A stretch of 34,457 nucleotides of DNA from Pedobacter sp. (GTDB lineage Bacteria > Bacteroidota > Bacteroidia > Sphingobacteriales > Sphingobacteriaceae). Positions within the stretch are counted from its first letter, which is position 1, and each line of letters starts with the position of its first letter. Below the pieces are notes generated by a model. The model was not told the origin of the DNA. It saw only the letters and a program-made list of their open reading frames with translations, and did not search any database. This document shows positions 27,185-34,457 of the stretch, in pieces. The translations under genes and the position numbers were made by a program. Location: NCBI GenBank assembly GCA_014378705.1, contig JACMND010000066.1, forward strand, positions 91,260-125,716. Direction: 5' to 3'.

Positions 27185-27999
27185 TACAAGGTGTTGATCA
27201 ATTTTTTTAGGATCAGGGTCATTTTTGGTTCGGCTTGTATTGCGATCTTAATAATTTCTTCTACAGAAACCGGTTTAAGCGTTTCCGGAAACCCCTCATC
27301 CGTTATAACAGAGATGGCGAAAACAGGTAAACCCATGTGATTGGCAACGATTACTTCTGGCACGGTACTCATACCAACGGCGTCCGCGCCAATTATCCTC
27401 AAAAACCGATACTCTGCTTTTGTTTCCAAATTAGGCCCGCTTACAGAAACGTAAACTCCTTTATGGCAAGTAATATTATTTTGGCTGGCAATGTCCATCC
27501 CCAACCGGATCATCTCAGGATTATAAGGCTCGCTCATATCCGGGAACCTGGGGCCCAGCGTTTCAGAATTTCGTCCCCGCAAAGGGTTATCCGGAAGCAT
27601 GTTGATGTGATCTTCGATAATCATCAGGTCGCCTTTGAGGTAATCCGGGTTTAGAGCGCCGCTTGCGTTTGAAACCAACAATTGTTTAATTCCCAACATT
27701 TTCATTACTCTTACGGGGAAGGTTATCTGCTTCATATCATACCCTTCATAATAATGCAACCGCCCCTGCATGGCTACTACGCGTTTGCCACTTAACATTC
27801 CAAAAATTAGCTTACCGGAATGAAATTCAAGTGTAGAAATTGGAAAATTAGGGATGTTAGAATACATTAGTTTATGATGTACCTCAATCTCATTTACCAA
27901 TCCGCCCAAACCTGTGCCTAAAATAACTCCAATCTCAGGTTCAAATTCACCTGTTTTACGCTTTATGTATTCTGTTGTTAATTGAATGTTCTCTAACAT
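27184..27999 (-). CDS. punA: Purine nucleoside phosphorylase, trimeric class
   Basis: Phosphorolysis of purine nucleosides to the free base and (deoxy)ribose 1-phosphate, for salvage. The phosphate loop GTGLGG (28-33), His60 (EFHSGKL), GRLHYYEGY (79-87), NASGALNP (111-118), EDHINML (129-135) and the base/sugar site SVSGPNLETKAEYR (185-198) with Met210 match the PNP/MTAP family. The base-recognition position that is Asn243 in human PNP (ITN) appears here within VITDEG. The Asp may affect preference between 6-oxo and 6-amino purines, but the alignment is by eye. Length (271 aa) is normal. Its first 44 bases overlap the end of lpxK, and its stop overlaps the porin start. Confidence 0.94.
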   Translation of the reverse strand: MLENIQLTTEYIKRKTGEFEPEIGVILGTGLGGLVNEIEVHHKLMYSNIPNFPISTLEFHSGKLIFGMLSGKRVVAMQGRLHYYEGYDMKQITFPVRVMKMLGIKQLLVSNASGALNPDYLKGDLMIIEDHINMLPDNPLRGRNSETLGPRFPDMSEPYNPEMIRLGMDIASQNNITCHKGVYVSVSGPNLETKAEYRFLRIIGADAVGMSTVPEVIVANHMGLPVFAISVITDEGFPETLKPVSVEEIIKIAIQAEPKMTLILKKLINTL

Positions 28000-29035
28000 A
28001 TTTTTTAATCAAGTCATTAAACCGCTTCTCATCCTCCTGATGAAAACATGCTTTAACCGGAAGGTAATAAACAGGAAGTAATTTCAATAGTTCTTTAAAA
28101 GCAGAACTTTTTAGCCGTTGTGCGTCTTTTTCTGTTGTAATAATTAGCTTATTAACAGCTGTTTCGTTTTTAAATTCTGAGGCAAGTTTAATAATATTTT
28201 TTTTGCTGAACTGATGGTGGTCCGGATAGGTATGATGGGTGATTCGTTGAGTGTACCTTCTCAAGTGATCAACAAACGGTTCGGTACTGGCAATTCCGGT
28301 AAGCAAAAATAAGTGCGTTTCTGGATTGATTGTTTCTAATGGAAGCCTGCTGCCGGTTAAATATAAGCTGATGAGGTCATGATATTTTAAATACGAAAAG
28401 AAAAGCTGCTGCTGAGATAAAGGATTTACCCGGTCCTTGATTCGTTGCCTTTCTGAATCAATTAAATTAAAAGGTGTTTTGGTTACCACGATAATTTCAG
28501 CCCGTTTTCTTGAGCTTAGAGGTTCGCGTAAATCACCACTTGGCAAAAACCATTGAGGCTTAAATAACTTATAATAGTCAAATAACAATAAGCTCAAACC
28601 GGGCTTAACGCCCCGATGCTGAAAAGCATCGTCAAGAACAATTACCTGATGATGCTGTTTTAATTGCTTAATTCCTTCAACCCGGTCTTCACAAACCGCA
28701 ACCGTAACGTCTGGAAATTTTCTCTTAAATTGCAAAGGTTCATCCCCTACATCTTCTATTTGTGAAATCGTTTTTACTGTAAAATAACCTTTTGACCGCC
28801 GCCCATAACCACGGCTTAGTATCGCAATTTTATATTCTTCTTTTAAAAGAGAAACCAGGTATTCGGTCATGGGGCTTTTGCCCGAACCGCCAGCCGCCAG
28901 ATTACCAACGGATATAACGGGTATCTTAAACCTTCTCGATTTTAATATTTGCAAGTCATAAGCCCTGTTCCTTAAAAATACACCCAAGGCATAAGCAAAA
29001 GACAAAGGGAACAAAAGCAAACGAAGAAAACGCAT
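27956..29035 (-). CDS. lpxK: Tetraacyldisaccharide 4'-kinase (lipid A synthesis)
   Basis: Inner-membrane enzyme that phosphorylates the 4' position of the lipid A disaccharide precursor with ATP. The N-terminal hydrophobic helix (LRLLLFPLSFAYALGVF) anchors it. The P-loop is NLAAGGSGKSP (45-55, Lys53). SRGYGR (74-79), GDEP (97-100) and DDAFQHR (135-141) are the further LpxK motifs, and FFSYLKYHDL and a C-terminal TTEKDAQRL segment complete the pattern. Length (359 aa) is normal. It is the first gene of an operon with punA and the porin, and its 3' end overlaps punA by 44 bases. It shows that the organism makes lipid A. Confidence 0.95.
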   Translation of the reverse strand: MRFLRLLLFPLSFAYALGVFLRNRAYDLQILKSRRFKIPVISVGNLAAGGSGKSPMTEYLVSLLKEEYKIAILSRGYGRRSKGYFTVKTISQIEDVGDEPLQFKRKFPDVTVAVCEDRVEGIKQLKQHHQVIVLDDAFQHRGVKPGLSLLLFDYYKLFKPQWFLPSGDLREPLSSRKRAEIIVVTKTPFNLIDSERQRIKDRVNPLSQQQLFFSYLKYHDLISLYLTGSRLPLETINPETHLFLLTGIASTEPFVDHLRRYTQRITHHTYPDHHQFSKKNIIKLASEFKNETAVNKLIITTEKDAQRLKSSAFKELLKLLPVYYLPVKACFHQEDEKRFNDLIKKYVREHSINNRIHKA

Positions 29036-29114
29036 TGTTGGTTTTGGAGTAAAAATACGTTTTTGATTCGTTGTTCTCTTTCTATTAATTACTTTGCTAT
29101 CTCAAACGCATCCC

Positions 29115-30020
29115 ATGAAAACTGCCCTAATTATAATCTTCCTCGTTTTAAATTACACTTTTGCATCTGCGCAGGCAATTGATAAAAAATTAAACGCAAA
29201 ACTTCAAATTTTAGTTAAAGGCTTTAGCGGCAAGGCCGGTATTTATGTGCTGAATTTAAAAACCGGAAAAACAGCTTCAATAAATGCCGATACTCTATTT
29301 CCAACCGCCAGCATGATCAAAATTCCGATTATGTGCGGCGTAATGAGCGAGATAGAAAAAGGAAATTTGAGTTATCAGCAACCTCTGATCTATCGAGATA
29401 GCTTACTGTATGAAGGTGAAGATATTTTAGGGTCTTTTAAAGACGGTGAAAAAATAAGTTTAAGCAAAGTGCAAATGCTTAGCATCACAACCAGCGATAA
29501 CACAGGCAGTTTGTGGTTGCAAAAATTAGCTGGCGGCGAGAACATAAATAATTGGCTGAGATTAAATGGTTTTGAAAAAACACGTGTTAATTCCCGAATC
29601 CCGTCAAGGATAGCGGACCGTGAAATTTATGGCTGGGGACAAACATCACCTAAAGAAATGGCGAATTTAATGGTGATGATCCGAAACGGAAAGGCCGTTA
29701 ATCCCGCAGCCAGCGAGCGGATGTACCGAAACCTGATTCGCATTTATTGGGATGGTGAGGCATTATCACAGATTCCACCATACGTACAGGCCGCGTCTAA
29801 ACAGGGCGCCGTTGATCAATCGCGTTCTGAAGTGGTTCTGGTAAATGCGCCACATGGAGATTATGTTTTTTGTGTGATCACTAAAAACCAATCTGACACG
29901 AGTTGGGAAGACAGCAACGAGGGCTTTGTGCTAATTAGAAATCTCTCTACATTGTTGTGGAGTTATTATGAACCGAAATCAGATTGGAAACGGGCAAAAG
30001 GAATTGAAAAGTATCATTAA
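29115..30020 (+). CDS. Class-A beta-lactamase-related serine hydrolase (301 aa)
   Basis: Exported penicillin-recognising fold. I chose the ATG at 29115, which opens directly on a signal peptide (MKTALIIIFLVLNYTFASAQ); the longer frame relies on a TTG at 29094. The nucleophile motif is SMIK (Ser66, Lys69), the SDN loop is at 127-129, and the third motif is KQG (229-231) in place of the usual KTG. The omega-loop region before TSPKEMANLM shows no ExxLN motif, so the general-base Glu of true class A beta-lactamases appears to be absent. A role as a carboxypeptidase, esterase or weak lactamase is more likely than strong drug resistance. It is divergent from lpxK and precedes the glycosyltransferase gene by 41 bases. 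Confidence 0.87.
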   Translation: MKTALIIIFLVLNYTFASAQAIDKKLNAKLQILVKGFSGKAGIYVLNLKTGKTASINADTLFPTASMIKIPIMCGVMSEIEKGNLSYQQPLIYRDSLLYEGEDILGSFKDGEKISLSKVQMLSITTSDNTGSLWLQKLAGGENINNWLRLNGFEKTRVNSRIPSRIADREIYGWGQTSPKEMANLMVMIRNGKAVNPAASERMYRNLIRIYWDGEALSQIPPYVQAASKQGAVDQSRSEVVLVNAPHGDYVFCVITKNQSDTSWEDSNEGFVLIRNLSTLLWSYYEPKSDWKRAKGIEKYH

Positions 30021-30061
30021 AAGATAATTAGGTATTAAAAAATACTTGGCCAAAAAAAGAA

Positions 30062-30763
30062 ATGATCAGTGTAATTATTCCAACACTCAACGAAGAAGAT
30101 TATGTAGCCAACATCATTTATTTTTTGAGAGAATGCGAAAATGAAAGTATACCGCTTGAAATAATAATCAGCGATGGCGGAAGTACTGATCAAACCATTT
30201 CAATAGCTGAAAAGGCCGGTGCTGATTTGGTATTAAGATCTGGGAAAAAAGGAAGGTCAGCTCAAATGAATTTTGGGGCTTTCTATGCCAAAGGCGATAT
30301 TCTTTATTTTCTACACGCCGATACTTTTCCTCCAGCTAATTTTGCCATGCAAATTAACCATGCGGTAAAAAACAAATGTAGTTCAGGTTGCTTCACATTG
30401 AGATTTGATCATACGCATTGGTTTTTAAAAACCAATTGCTGGTTTACCCGTTTTAATGTGAATGCTTTCCGCTTTGGTGATCAAAGCCTTTTTGTTAACC
30501 GGAAGCTCTTTAACTTTGTTCATGGTTTTTCTGAAAAACATTTTTTATTGGAAGATCAGGAAATAATCACCCGGTTAAAGAAAAATAGCCGGTTTGCGGT
30601 TATACAGGAACCAGTCACCACTTCGGCACGCAAATATCTGCAAAACGGTATCTATAAAACACAGGGAATTTTCTTTTTGATTTATTTGATGTACAGGTTG
30701 GGAGTTGGGCAGCAAAATTTACTTAACACCTATCGAAAACTGATCTGCCAGGACAAACTTTAA
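30062..30763 (+). CDS. GT2 glycosyltransferase, TIGR04283 (arsenosugar-type) family (233 aa)
   Basis: GT-A fold glycosyltransferase. SVIIPTLNEE (3-12), SDGGSTD (37-43), GRSAQMN (64-70), the metal site variant HADT (85-88), FGDQ (138-141) and EDQE (164-167) match the small TIGR04283 group. That group was named after a proposed role in arsenosugar synthesis. The C-terminus carries an aromatic, hydrophobic stretch (GIFFLIYLMYRLGVG) that may touch the membrane. No arsenic methyltransferase or ArsS-type radical SAM gene is in the window, so the arsenosugar link is not supported here. It ends 4 bases before the flavoprotein gene and is the likely first member of a three-gene unit with it and a fatty acid hydroxylase. 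Confidence 0.88.
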   Translation: MISVIIPTLNEEDYVANIIYFLRECENESIPLEIIISDGGSTDQTISIAEKAGADLVLRSGKKGRSAQMNFGAFYAKGDILYFLHADTFPPANFAMQINHAVKNKCSSGCFTLRFDHTHWFLKTNCWFTRFNVNAFRFGDQSLFVNRKLFNFVHGFSEKHFLLEDQEIITRLKKNSRFAVIQEPVTTSARKYLQNGIYKTQGIFFLIYLMYRLGVGQQNLLNTYRKLICQDKL

Positions 30764-30767
30764 GCCG

Positions 30768-31838
30768 ATGAAACCAAATGACGAAAATGCAAAACTTCCA
30801 CCCGGACAACGCCCTTTCCGGATACTGCTTATTTCGGGCTCTGCCAGACGACAGTACAACTGCCCGGGCGTTGATTCAAAATCACGTACGCTGATGCTCC
30901 GTATGGCCGAAATGCTGCCGCCCGACTGGGAAATTGATTATGAAGACCTGGGAAACGTTTACGGTCGTGAAAAGATACAGAGCTGCAATGCTTGTGTTTC
31001 TTCATCCATGGCATTGTGTGTCTGGCCCTGCAACTGTTACGCCAAAAACGATAAAAAAGAGCCCGACCTGATGTGGAACCTGGATATGTATGCCCGGCTG
31101 GATATGGCAGATGCCTGGGCAATTATAGGCCCGGTTAACTGGTATAGCTGCTCATCAAATTTAAAGCTGATGTTTGACCGCCTGGTTTGTATGAACGGCG
31201 GTAACCCGGACGAAAAAACCATTAACCATAAAAATCCTGAAAAAGCGATGGCGCTGGAACATGCCCCGCAATGGAAGGAAATGAGCTTAAACCATCTTGA
31301 AGGAAGAACGGCCGGCTTTTTTTGTTACGGAGACGAAGGTGGTGATGAACTGGATGTAAGCGGCCGCCCGAAGATACTGGAAAATCCAAATTATTTTGAT
31401 CCGGAAAACGAACCCTTTGAAAATGTACGCGATGCCTATGCTCCGCTGGTGTGGCAATGCCGGTATGGCGGCGTAGAAGTTCCGGACAAGCTATGGCTTT
31501 ATTGTACCAGTGGGAAAAACAAAAAATACAGCGATAACCAGGCGGAAGACATGATCGGCGAGGATCAGTTTATGCAAACTTTTGATAACTGGGCGCACGA
31601 ATTTGAAGCTTTTGTTGTTAAAAAAGGAAAAACAAAACCCAATAAATACCGGGCTTACGGTTTTAAAGCGCCATCACATTTTTTGGCCAATATCCAGGAT
31701 GGCATGCGGTATTTCAGGATGATGATTGGCAAAGCACCAAAAGGTTCATCACCACGGCAACAGCACCGGCTAAACCTGAATAAAGATGCTACCTGGCAAA
31801 CCAAAAAAGGCGAAGGGAAAAAGTTAAGAAAAGAGTAA
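30768..31838 (+). CDS. Flavodoxin-fold NAD(P)H-dependent oxidoreductase, Cys-rich (356 aa)
   Basis: FMN-dependent reductase. The FMN phosphate loop is ISGSARRQYN (22-31), and GPVNWYSCSSNLKLMFDR (121-138) is the second flavin contact, as in NADPH-dependent FMN reductases. Residues 73-90 hold five cysteines in the order C73-x2-C76-x7-C84-x3-C88-x-C90, a density suggesting a metal or iron-sulfur site like that of iron-sulfur flavoproteins, though the spacing is not theirs. The protein is longer than usual (356 aa). Its C-terminal third (from about 265) carries DNWAHEFEAFV and a basic tail without known motifs. No signal peptide; cytoplasmic. Its stop overlaps the start of the hydroxylase gene by one base, so the two products may act together. 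Confidence 0.85.
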   Translation: MKPNDENAKLPPGQRPFRILLISGSARRQYNCPGVDSKSRTLMLRMAEMLPPDWEIDYEDLGNVYGREKIQSCNACVSSSMALCVWPCNCYAKNDKKEPDLMWNLDMYARLDMADAWAIIGPVNWYSCSSNLKLMFDRLVCMNGGNPDEKTINHKNPEKAMALEHAPQWKEMSLNHLEGRTAGFFCYGDEGGDELDVSGRPKILENPNYFDPENEPFENVRDAYAPLVWQCRYGGVEVPDKLWLYCTSGKNKKYSDNQAEDMIGEDQFMQTFDNWAHEFEAFVVKKGKTKPNKYRAYGFKAPSHFLANIQDGMRYFRMMIGKAPKGSSPRQQHRLNLNKDATWQTKKGEGKKLRKE

Positions 31839-32695
31839 TGGAAATAATCACCGAGGTATTTGATAAAGCGGGTGCAGCAATTTTAGCCACATTTTTCATC
31901 CTGTTTTATTTCGCCGAAAGCCAGTGGCCGTTGCGGCATCGCGTGCAAAAGCGCTGGCAACGAATCTTAATTAATGTCGCGGTAGCCATTCCTTCTTTTG
32001 CTTTATTACGGCTGCTGCTGATAACCACCTTGGTTTGGCTGGCCATAATAAATCAAGACATTCAGTTTGGCCTCAATTATTTATACGATGCCCCAGCATG
32101 GATAAAAGGTTTTATTGCATTTCTGGTTTTAGATTATAGCAACTATTTATGGCACGTCGTGAACCATAAAATCCCGTTTCTCTGGCGTTTCCACCTGGTA
32201 CACCATACCGATCACGATCTGGATCTCAGCACCGCTATCCGGTTTCATTTTGGCGAGTTAATTCTTTCGGTTTTCTTTCGAGGTCTGGCGGTTTTTTTAA
32301 TCGGCGCTTCTCCCCTAACCGTTTTAGTTTACGAAATTGTTTTCGAAACCGCCACCCAGTTCCATCACACCAACATGCGGTTGCCTCTGCGTTTCGAAAA
32401 AACACTGAACAAACTGCTGGTTACGCCCCGCATGCACGGAATCCACCATTCGGTTATACGCCACGAAACAGACAGTAACTACGCTGTTATCTTTTCCTTT
32501 TGGGATCGCATGCACCGAACTGTCCGCTTAAATATCCCCCAAAACGATGTAAAAATTGGTGTTGCGGTTTACCCGGATAAAAAAGAATTAACCACTTGGT
32601 ATTTACTTAAACTGCCTTTTACGGCGGTGAGGGGATGGAAGGATGAGGAAAGGAAGGTAGGCTTGAAAGGTGAGAAAAAGGAAATGAAATTTTAA
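31838..32695 (+). CDS. Fatty acid hydroxylase / sterol desaturase family membrane protein (285 aa)
   Basis: Integral membrane di-iron oxygenase of the FA hydroxylase superfamily, which hydroxylates or desaturates lipids using oxygen and electrons. Four or so hydrophobic helices (about 13-28, 45-70, 90-106 and 140-168) flank the His clusters. These are HVVNH (His106, His110), HLVHH (His119, His122, His123), HH at 176-177, and HGIHH (His200, His203, His204), the full set of iron ligands. The last 25 residues are rich in Lys and Glu, from a purine-rich stretch of DNA. The ATG overlaps the stop of the preceding flavoprotein gene (TAATG), suggesting translational coupling and perhaps a redox partnership. 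The substrate is unknown. Confidence 0.92.
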   Translation: MEIITEVFDKAGAAILATFFILFYFAESQWPLRHRVQKRWQRILINVAVAIPSFALLRLLLITTLVWLAIINQDIQFGLNYLYDAPAWIKGFIAFLVLDYSNYLWHVVNHKIPFLWRFHLVHHTDHDLDLSTAIRFHFGELILSVFFRGLAVFLIGASPLTVLVYEIVFETATQFHHTNMRLPLRFEKTLNKLLVTPRMHGIHHSVIRHETDSNYAVIFSFWDRMHRTVRLNIPQNDVKIGVAVYPDKKELTTWYLLKLPFTAVRGWKDEERKVGLKGEKKEMKF

Positions 32696-32804
32696 AAAAA
32701 AAGGCGGGTTCCCGGTCTAAATATTTTCACGCAGGAGCAATCCTTATGATGATTTGCATTTTAAAGAAAATAAATTGCCGCATTCTTCAGTTCATGTTTT
32801 ATTA

Positions 32805-32821
32805 AGAATAAATCTAAATAA
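32805..32821. promoter_or_regulatory. Upstream operator-like repeat AGAATAAATCTAAATAA
   Basis: Seventeen-base element differing from the copy at 32864 by a single base, and lying 3 bases before the -33 TTG of the receptor promoter. Identity of 16 in 17 over two sites 59 bases apart suggests repeated binding of one regulator. Confidence 0.5.
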
Positions 32822-32824
32822 TAA

Positions 32825-32854
32825 TTGCTTTTCATAAATGGATGATTAGTTTTG
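32825..32854 (+). promoter_or_regulatory. Bacteroidota-type promoter of the TonB-dependent receptor
   Basis: TTG at 32825-32827, a 19-base spacer, and TAGTTTTG at 32847-32854 match the Bacteroidota sigma consensus (TTG, about 19 bp, TAnnTTTG) exactly. Transcription should start near 32860, giving a leader of roughly 35 bases before the ATG at 32895. Confidence 0.7.
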
Positions 32855-32859
32855 CGACA

Positions 32860-32880
32860 GATTAGAATTAATCTAAATAA
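32860..32880. promoter_or_regulatory. Operator-like dyad at the receptor's transcription start, possibly a Fur site
   Basis: The core AGAATTAATCTAAATAA (32864-32880) repeats the upstream element. It contains two overlapping dyads, TTAGA-ATTAA-TCTAA (32862-32876) and GATTA-GAAT-TAATC (32860-32873). Overlapping dyads of AT-rich sequence are typical of ferric uptake regulator sites. The position on the predicted start site suits repression. Assignment to Fur is inference from the gene it controls. Confidence 0.5.
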
Positions 32881-32894
32881 GATACTTGTCGTAT

Positions 32895-34457
32895 ATGAAA
32901 AACCTTTTTACCATTCTATTTTTTTTCCCTTGTTTCGTTTATGCGCAAAAAACAGATACTGCAAAAATTAAGTCCGTTATATTAAAGGAAGTAACTGTTA
33001 CAGATGTCCGGGCAATTACCGGAATGGGCTATTTAGGAGAACAAAGTGGTCATATTATTTATTCGGGTAAGAAAACAGAAGTAATTCTATTGGATAGTTT
33101 AGATGCCAATACCGCTCAGAATAATCCCCGTCAGGTTTTAGGAAGAGTTCCCGGAGCAAATTATTCAGAGACTGAAGGAGGAGGATTCCCCTCTAACGGA
33201 ATTGGTTTTAGAGGCCTAAATCCCACACAATCAATTGAAACTAACACCAGACAAAACGGATACAACATTACTGCTGATCTTTTTGGATATCCCGAAACAT
33301 ATTACTTACCTCCATTAGAAGCGGTAGAACGGATAGAAGTTATCAGAGGTTCTTCTTCGCTTCAATTCGGTTCGCAGTTTGGCGGCGTGATCAATTACGT
33401 TTTGAAGAAGGGAAACCCAAATAAGCCTTTTGAATTTAGTACTCAGCAAACCGGGGGCGGCTATGGTTTGTTCAGTTCTTATAATTCTATCGGAGGCCAG
33501 CTAGGTAAAGTAAATTATTTTGGATTTGCCCAGTATAAAAGAAGTGACGGCTGGCGCCCAAACTCGTATTTAAAGCAACTATCCGGTTTTGGAGGGCTAG
33601 AATATAAGGCAACAAATCGTTTAAAATTTGGATTAGAATATTCCTTGTTACGAAATCGGATTCAAATGGCCGGAGGTTTAAGTGATGCTCAATTCAAAAC
33701 TGACAGCCGGGCATCCTTCCGGGGGCGTAACTGGATCAGCTCCCCATGGAATATAATTACGGGTAAAGCGGAATATAAATTAACGGATCATACGTTTATT
33801 TCTTTAACGTCTGCACTTAATAACAGCAATCGAAGTTTAGTATGGCGGAACGAAGACGGAGGTCCTGCTTCTGCCGATGGAATAGATCCTGAAACCAATG
33901 ATTTTGTAAACAGGGAGGTAGAAAACGAAACGTTTAAAAACAATACCACCGAATTACGATTGTTTACCAAATACCAAACCGGCAATGTAGAAGGGTCTCT
34001 AGCAGCCGGTGTGCGGGGTTATTTTGGTAAGCTTCATCGTCAGGGTGGCGGAGAAGGAACAACGGGAACTGATTACGATTTAACATTGCTGGACCCGAAT
34101 TATGAATACGACTTAATTTTTTCTACTATAAATATTGCACCTTTTATAGAAAATACGTTTAAGCTGGGCATGCTTTCTATAACTCCGGGATTAAGATATG
34201 AATACATCCAATCAAAAGTTAAGGGTTATAATCCCTCTGAAGATGACGAGGAAATTCTGAAGAGCAACTATTCACAAAGCAGAAGTTTTTTATTAGCCGG
34301 TTTAGGCCTTCAGTATAACCTCAACTACAGCAATAATTTATATGGAAACCTTACGCAAGCTTACCGACCAATTGACTATTCGAGCTTAACGCCTTTAGGC
34401 AGCATCGTTCAGGTAAATCCAGACCTGAAAGATTCACAAGGATATAACATGGACGCA
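32895..34457 (+). CDS. FecA-like TonB-dependent receptor, 5' part (521 codons, cut by window edge)
   Basis: Outer-membrane importer, probably for a ferric siderophore or ferric citrate. ATG at 32895 opens a frame that stays open for 521 codons to the last base. The signal peptide ends near FVYAQ (residue 18). A TonB box (KEVTVTD, 31-37) is followed by the plug: RQVLGRVPGANYSE, GIGFRGLNP, LEAVERIEVIRGSSSLQFGSQ (two parts) and FGGVINYVLKKG. The barrel begins after about residue 175, with strands such as GLRYEY-like PGLRYEYIQ and GNLTQAYRPIDYSSLTP. There is no carboxypeptidase-like N-terminal domain, unlike SusC, and no N-terminal signalling domain, so it does not seem to drive a FecR/FecI cascade. 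The last part of the barrel is missing. A clean promoter with two repeated operator-like sites lies just upstream. Confidence 0.93.
   Translation, partial: MKNLFTILFFFPCFVYAQKTDTAKIKSVILKEVTVTDVRAITGMGYLGEQSGHIIYSGKKTEVILLDSLDANTAQNNPRQVLGRVPGANYSETEGGGFPSNGIGFRGLNPTQSIETNTRQNGYNITADLFGYPETYYLPPLEAVERIEVIRGSSSLQFGSQFGGVINYVLKKGNPNKPFEFSTQQTGGGYGLFSSYNSIGGQLGKVNYFGFAQYKRSDGWRPNSYLKQLSGFGGLEYKATNRLKFGLEYSLLRNRIQMAGGLSDAQFKTDSRASFRGRNWISSPWNIITGKAEYKLTDHTFISLTSALNNSNRSLVWRNEDGGPASADGIDPETNDFVNREVENETFKNNTTELRLFTKYQTGNVEGSLAAGVRGYFGKLHRQGGGEGTTGTDYDLTLLDPNYEYDLIFSTINIAPFIENTFKLGMLSITPGLRYEYIQSKVKGYNPSEDDEEILKSNYSQSRSFLLAGLGLQYNLNYSNNLYGNLTQAYRPIDYSSLTPLGSIVQVNPDLKDSQGYNMDA

Noticed and set aside
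29094-29114. TTG start for the serine hydrolase
   Set aside because: It adds seven polar residues before a complete signal peptide; the ATG at 29115 gives the standard form.
32696-32735. Possible terminator after the fatty acid hydroxylase (CGGG-TT-CCCG)
   Set aside because: The stem has only four pairs with a two-base loop and no T-tail on the coding strand.
1-34457. Mobile elements, CRISPR arrays, toxin-antitoxin or phage-defence genes
   Set aside because: I looked for transposase, integrase, nuclease, Cas and helicase motifs, and for regular repeat arrays, and saw none; gene content and composition are even throughout.

Overview
The window looks like chromosomal DNA of a low-GC Bacteroidota, most likely family Sphingobacteriaceae (Pedobacter/Mucilaginibacter type). 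The grounds are a SusC/SusD pair with a large VCBS-repeat lipoprotein, a gliding-motility/T9SS C-terminal sorting domain, the Bacteroidota families DUF5606, DUF5916 and 'putative porin', a mitochondrial-type aconitase, few Shine-Dalgarno sequences, and a promoter of the Bacteroidota type (TTG, 19 bp, TAnnTTTG). I see no rRNA, tRNA, CRISPR array, insertion sequence or phage gene.

Layout. 1-8818 (minus strand) is a nutrient-uptake locus: susC, susD, a tandem hairpin/terminator, a 1200-aa surface lipoprotein with 14 FG-GAP/VCBS calcium motifs around an ASPIC/UnbV domain, and the first 30 codons of a further lipoprotein cut by the window edge. 8819-9421 is the one long non-coding stretch, divergent between susC and a CBM9-like/DUF5916 outer-membrane protein (9422-11605). 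11774-16129 (minus) carries a small YtxH-like membrane protein, gpsA, and a TolC/MacA-type efflux pair without an inner-membrane pump. A perfect 21-bp inverted repeat lies in the 72-bp gap between the TolC gene and a divergent NodB-type deacetylase. 16996-22557 (plus) holds aconitase with its terminator, then a T9SS-secreted PKD/Ig-like adhesin overlapping rlmH by one base, then an unlisted 40-codon membrane peptide whose stop codon sits inside a bidirectional terminator. 22598-23643 (minus) encodes a DUF5606 protein and a cyclophilin.

23801-25057 (plus) is a secreted protein with a class-I amidotransferase-like elbow, from a family often mislabelled asparagine synthetase B. 25217-29035 (minus) is an overlapping lpxK, purine nucleoside phosphorylase, putative porin operon. 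29115-32695 (plus) carries a class-A-beta-lactamase-like serine hydrolase followed by a tight set: a TIGR04283-type glycosyltransferase, a cysteine-rich flavodoxin-fold oxidoreductase and a fatty acid hydroxylase/sterol desaturase. From 32805 to the right edge is a FecA-like TonB-dependent receptor, open to the last base, with a textbook Bacteroidota promoter and two near-identical 17-bp operator-like repeats.

Most of the window is ordinary envelope and housekeeping content. The points most worth following are the glycosyltransferase/flavoprotein/hydroxylase operon, the twin operators of the FecA-like receptor, the 21-bp dyad by the efflux pair, the mislabelled amidotransferase-like family and the 40-aa peptide. 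Nothing here can be called a new system from sequence alone.
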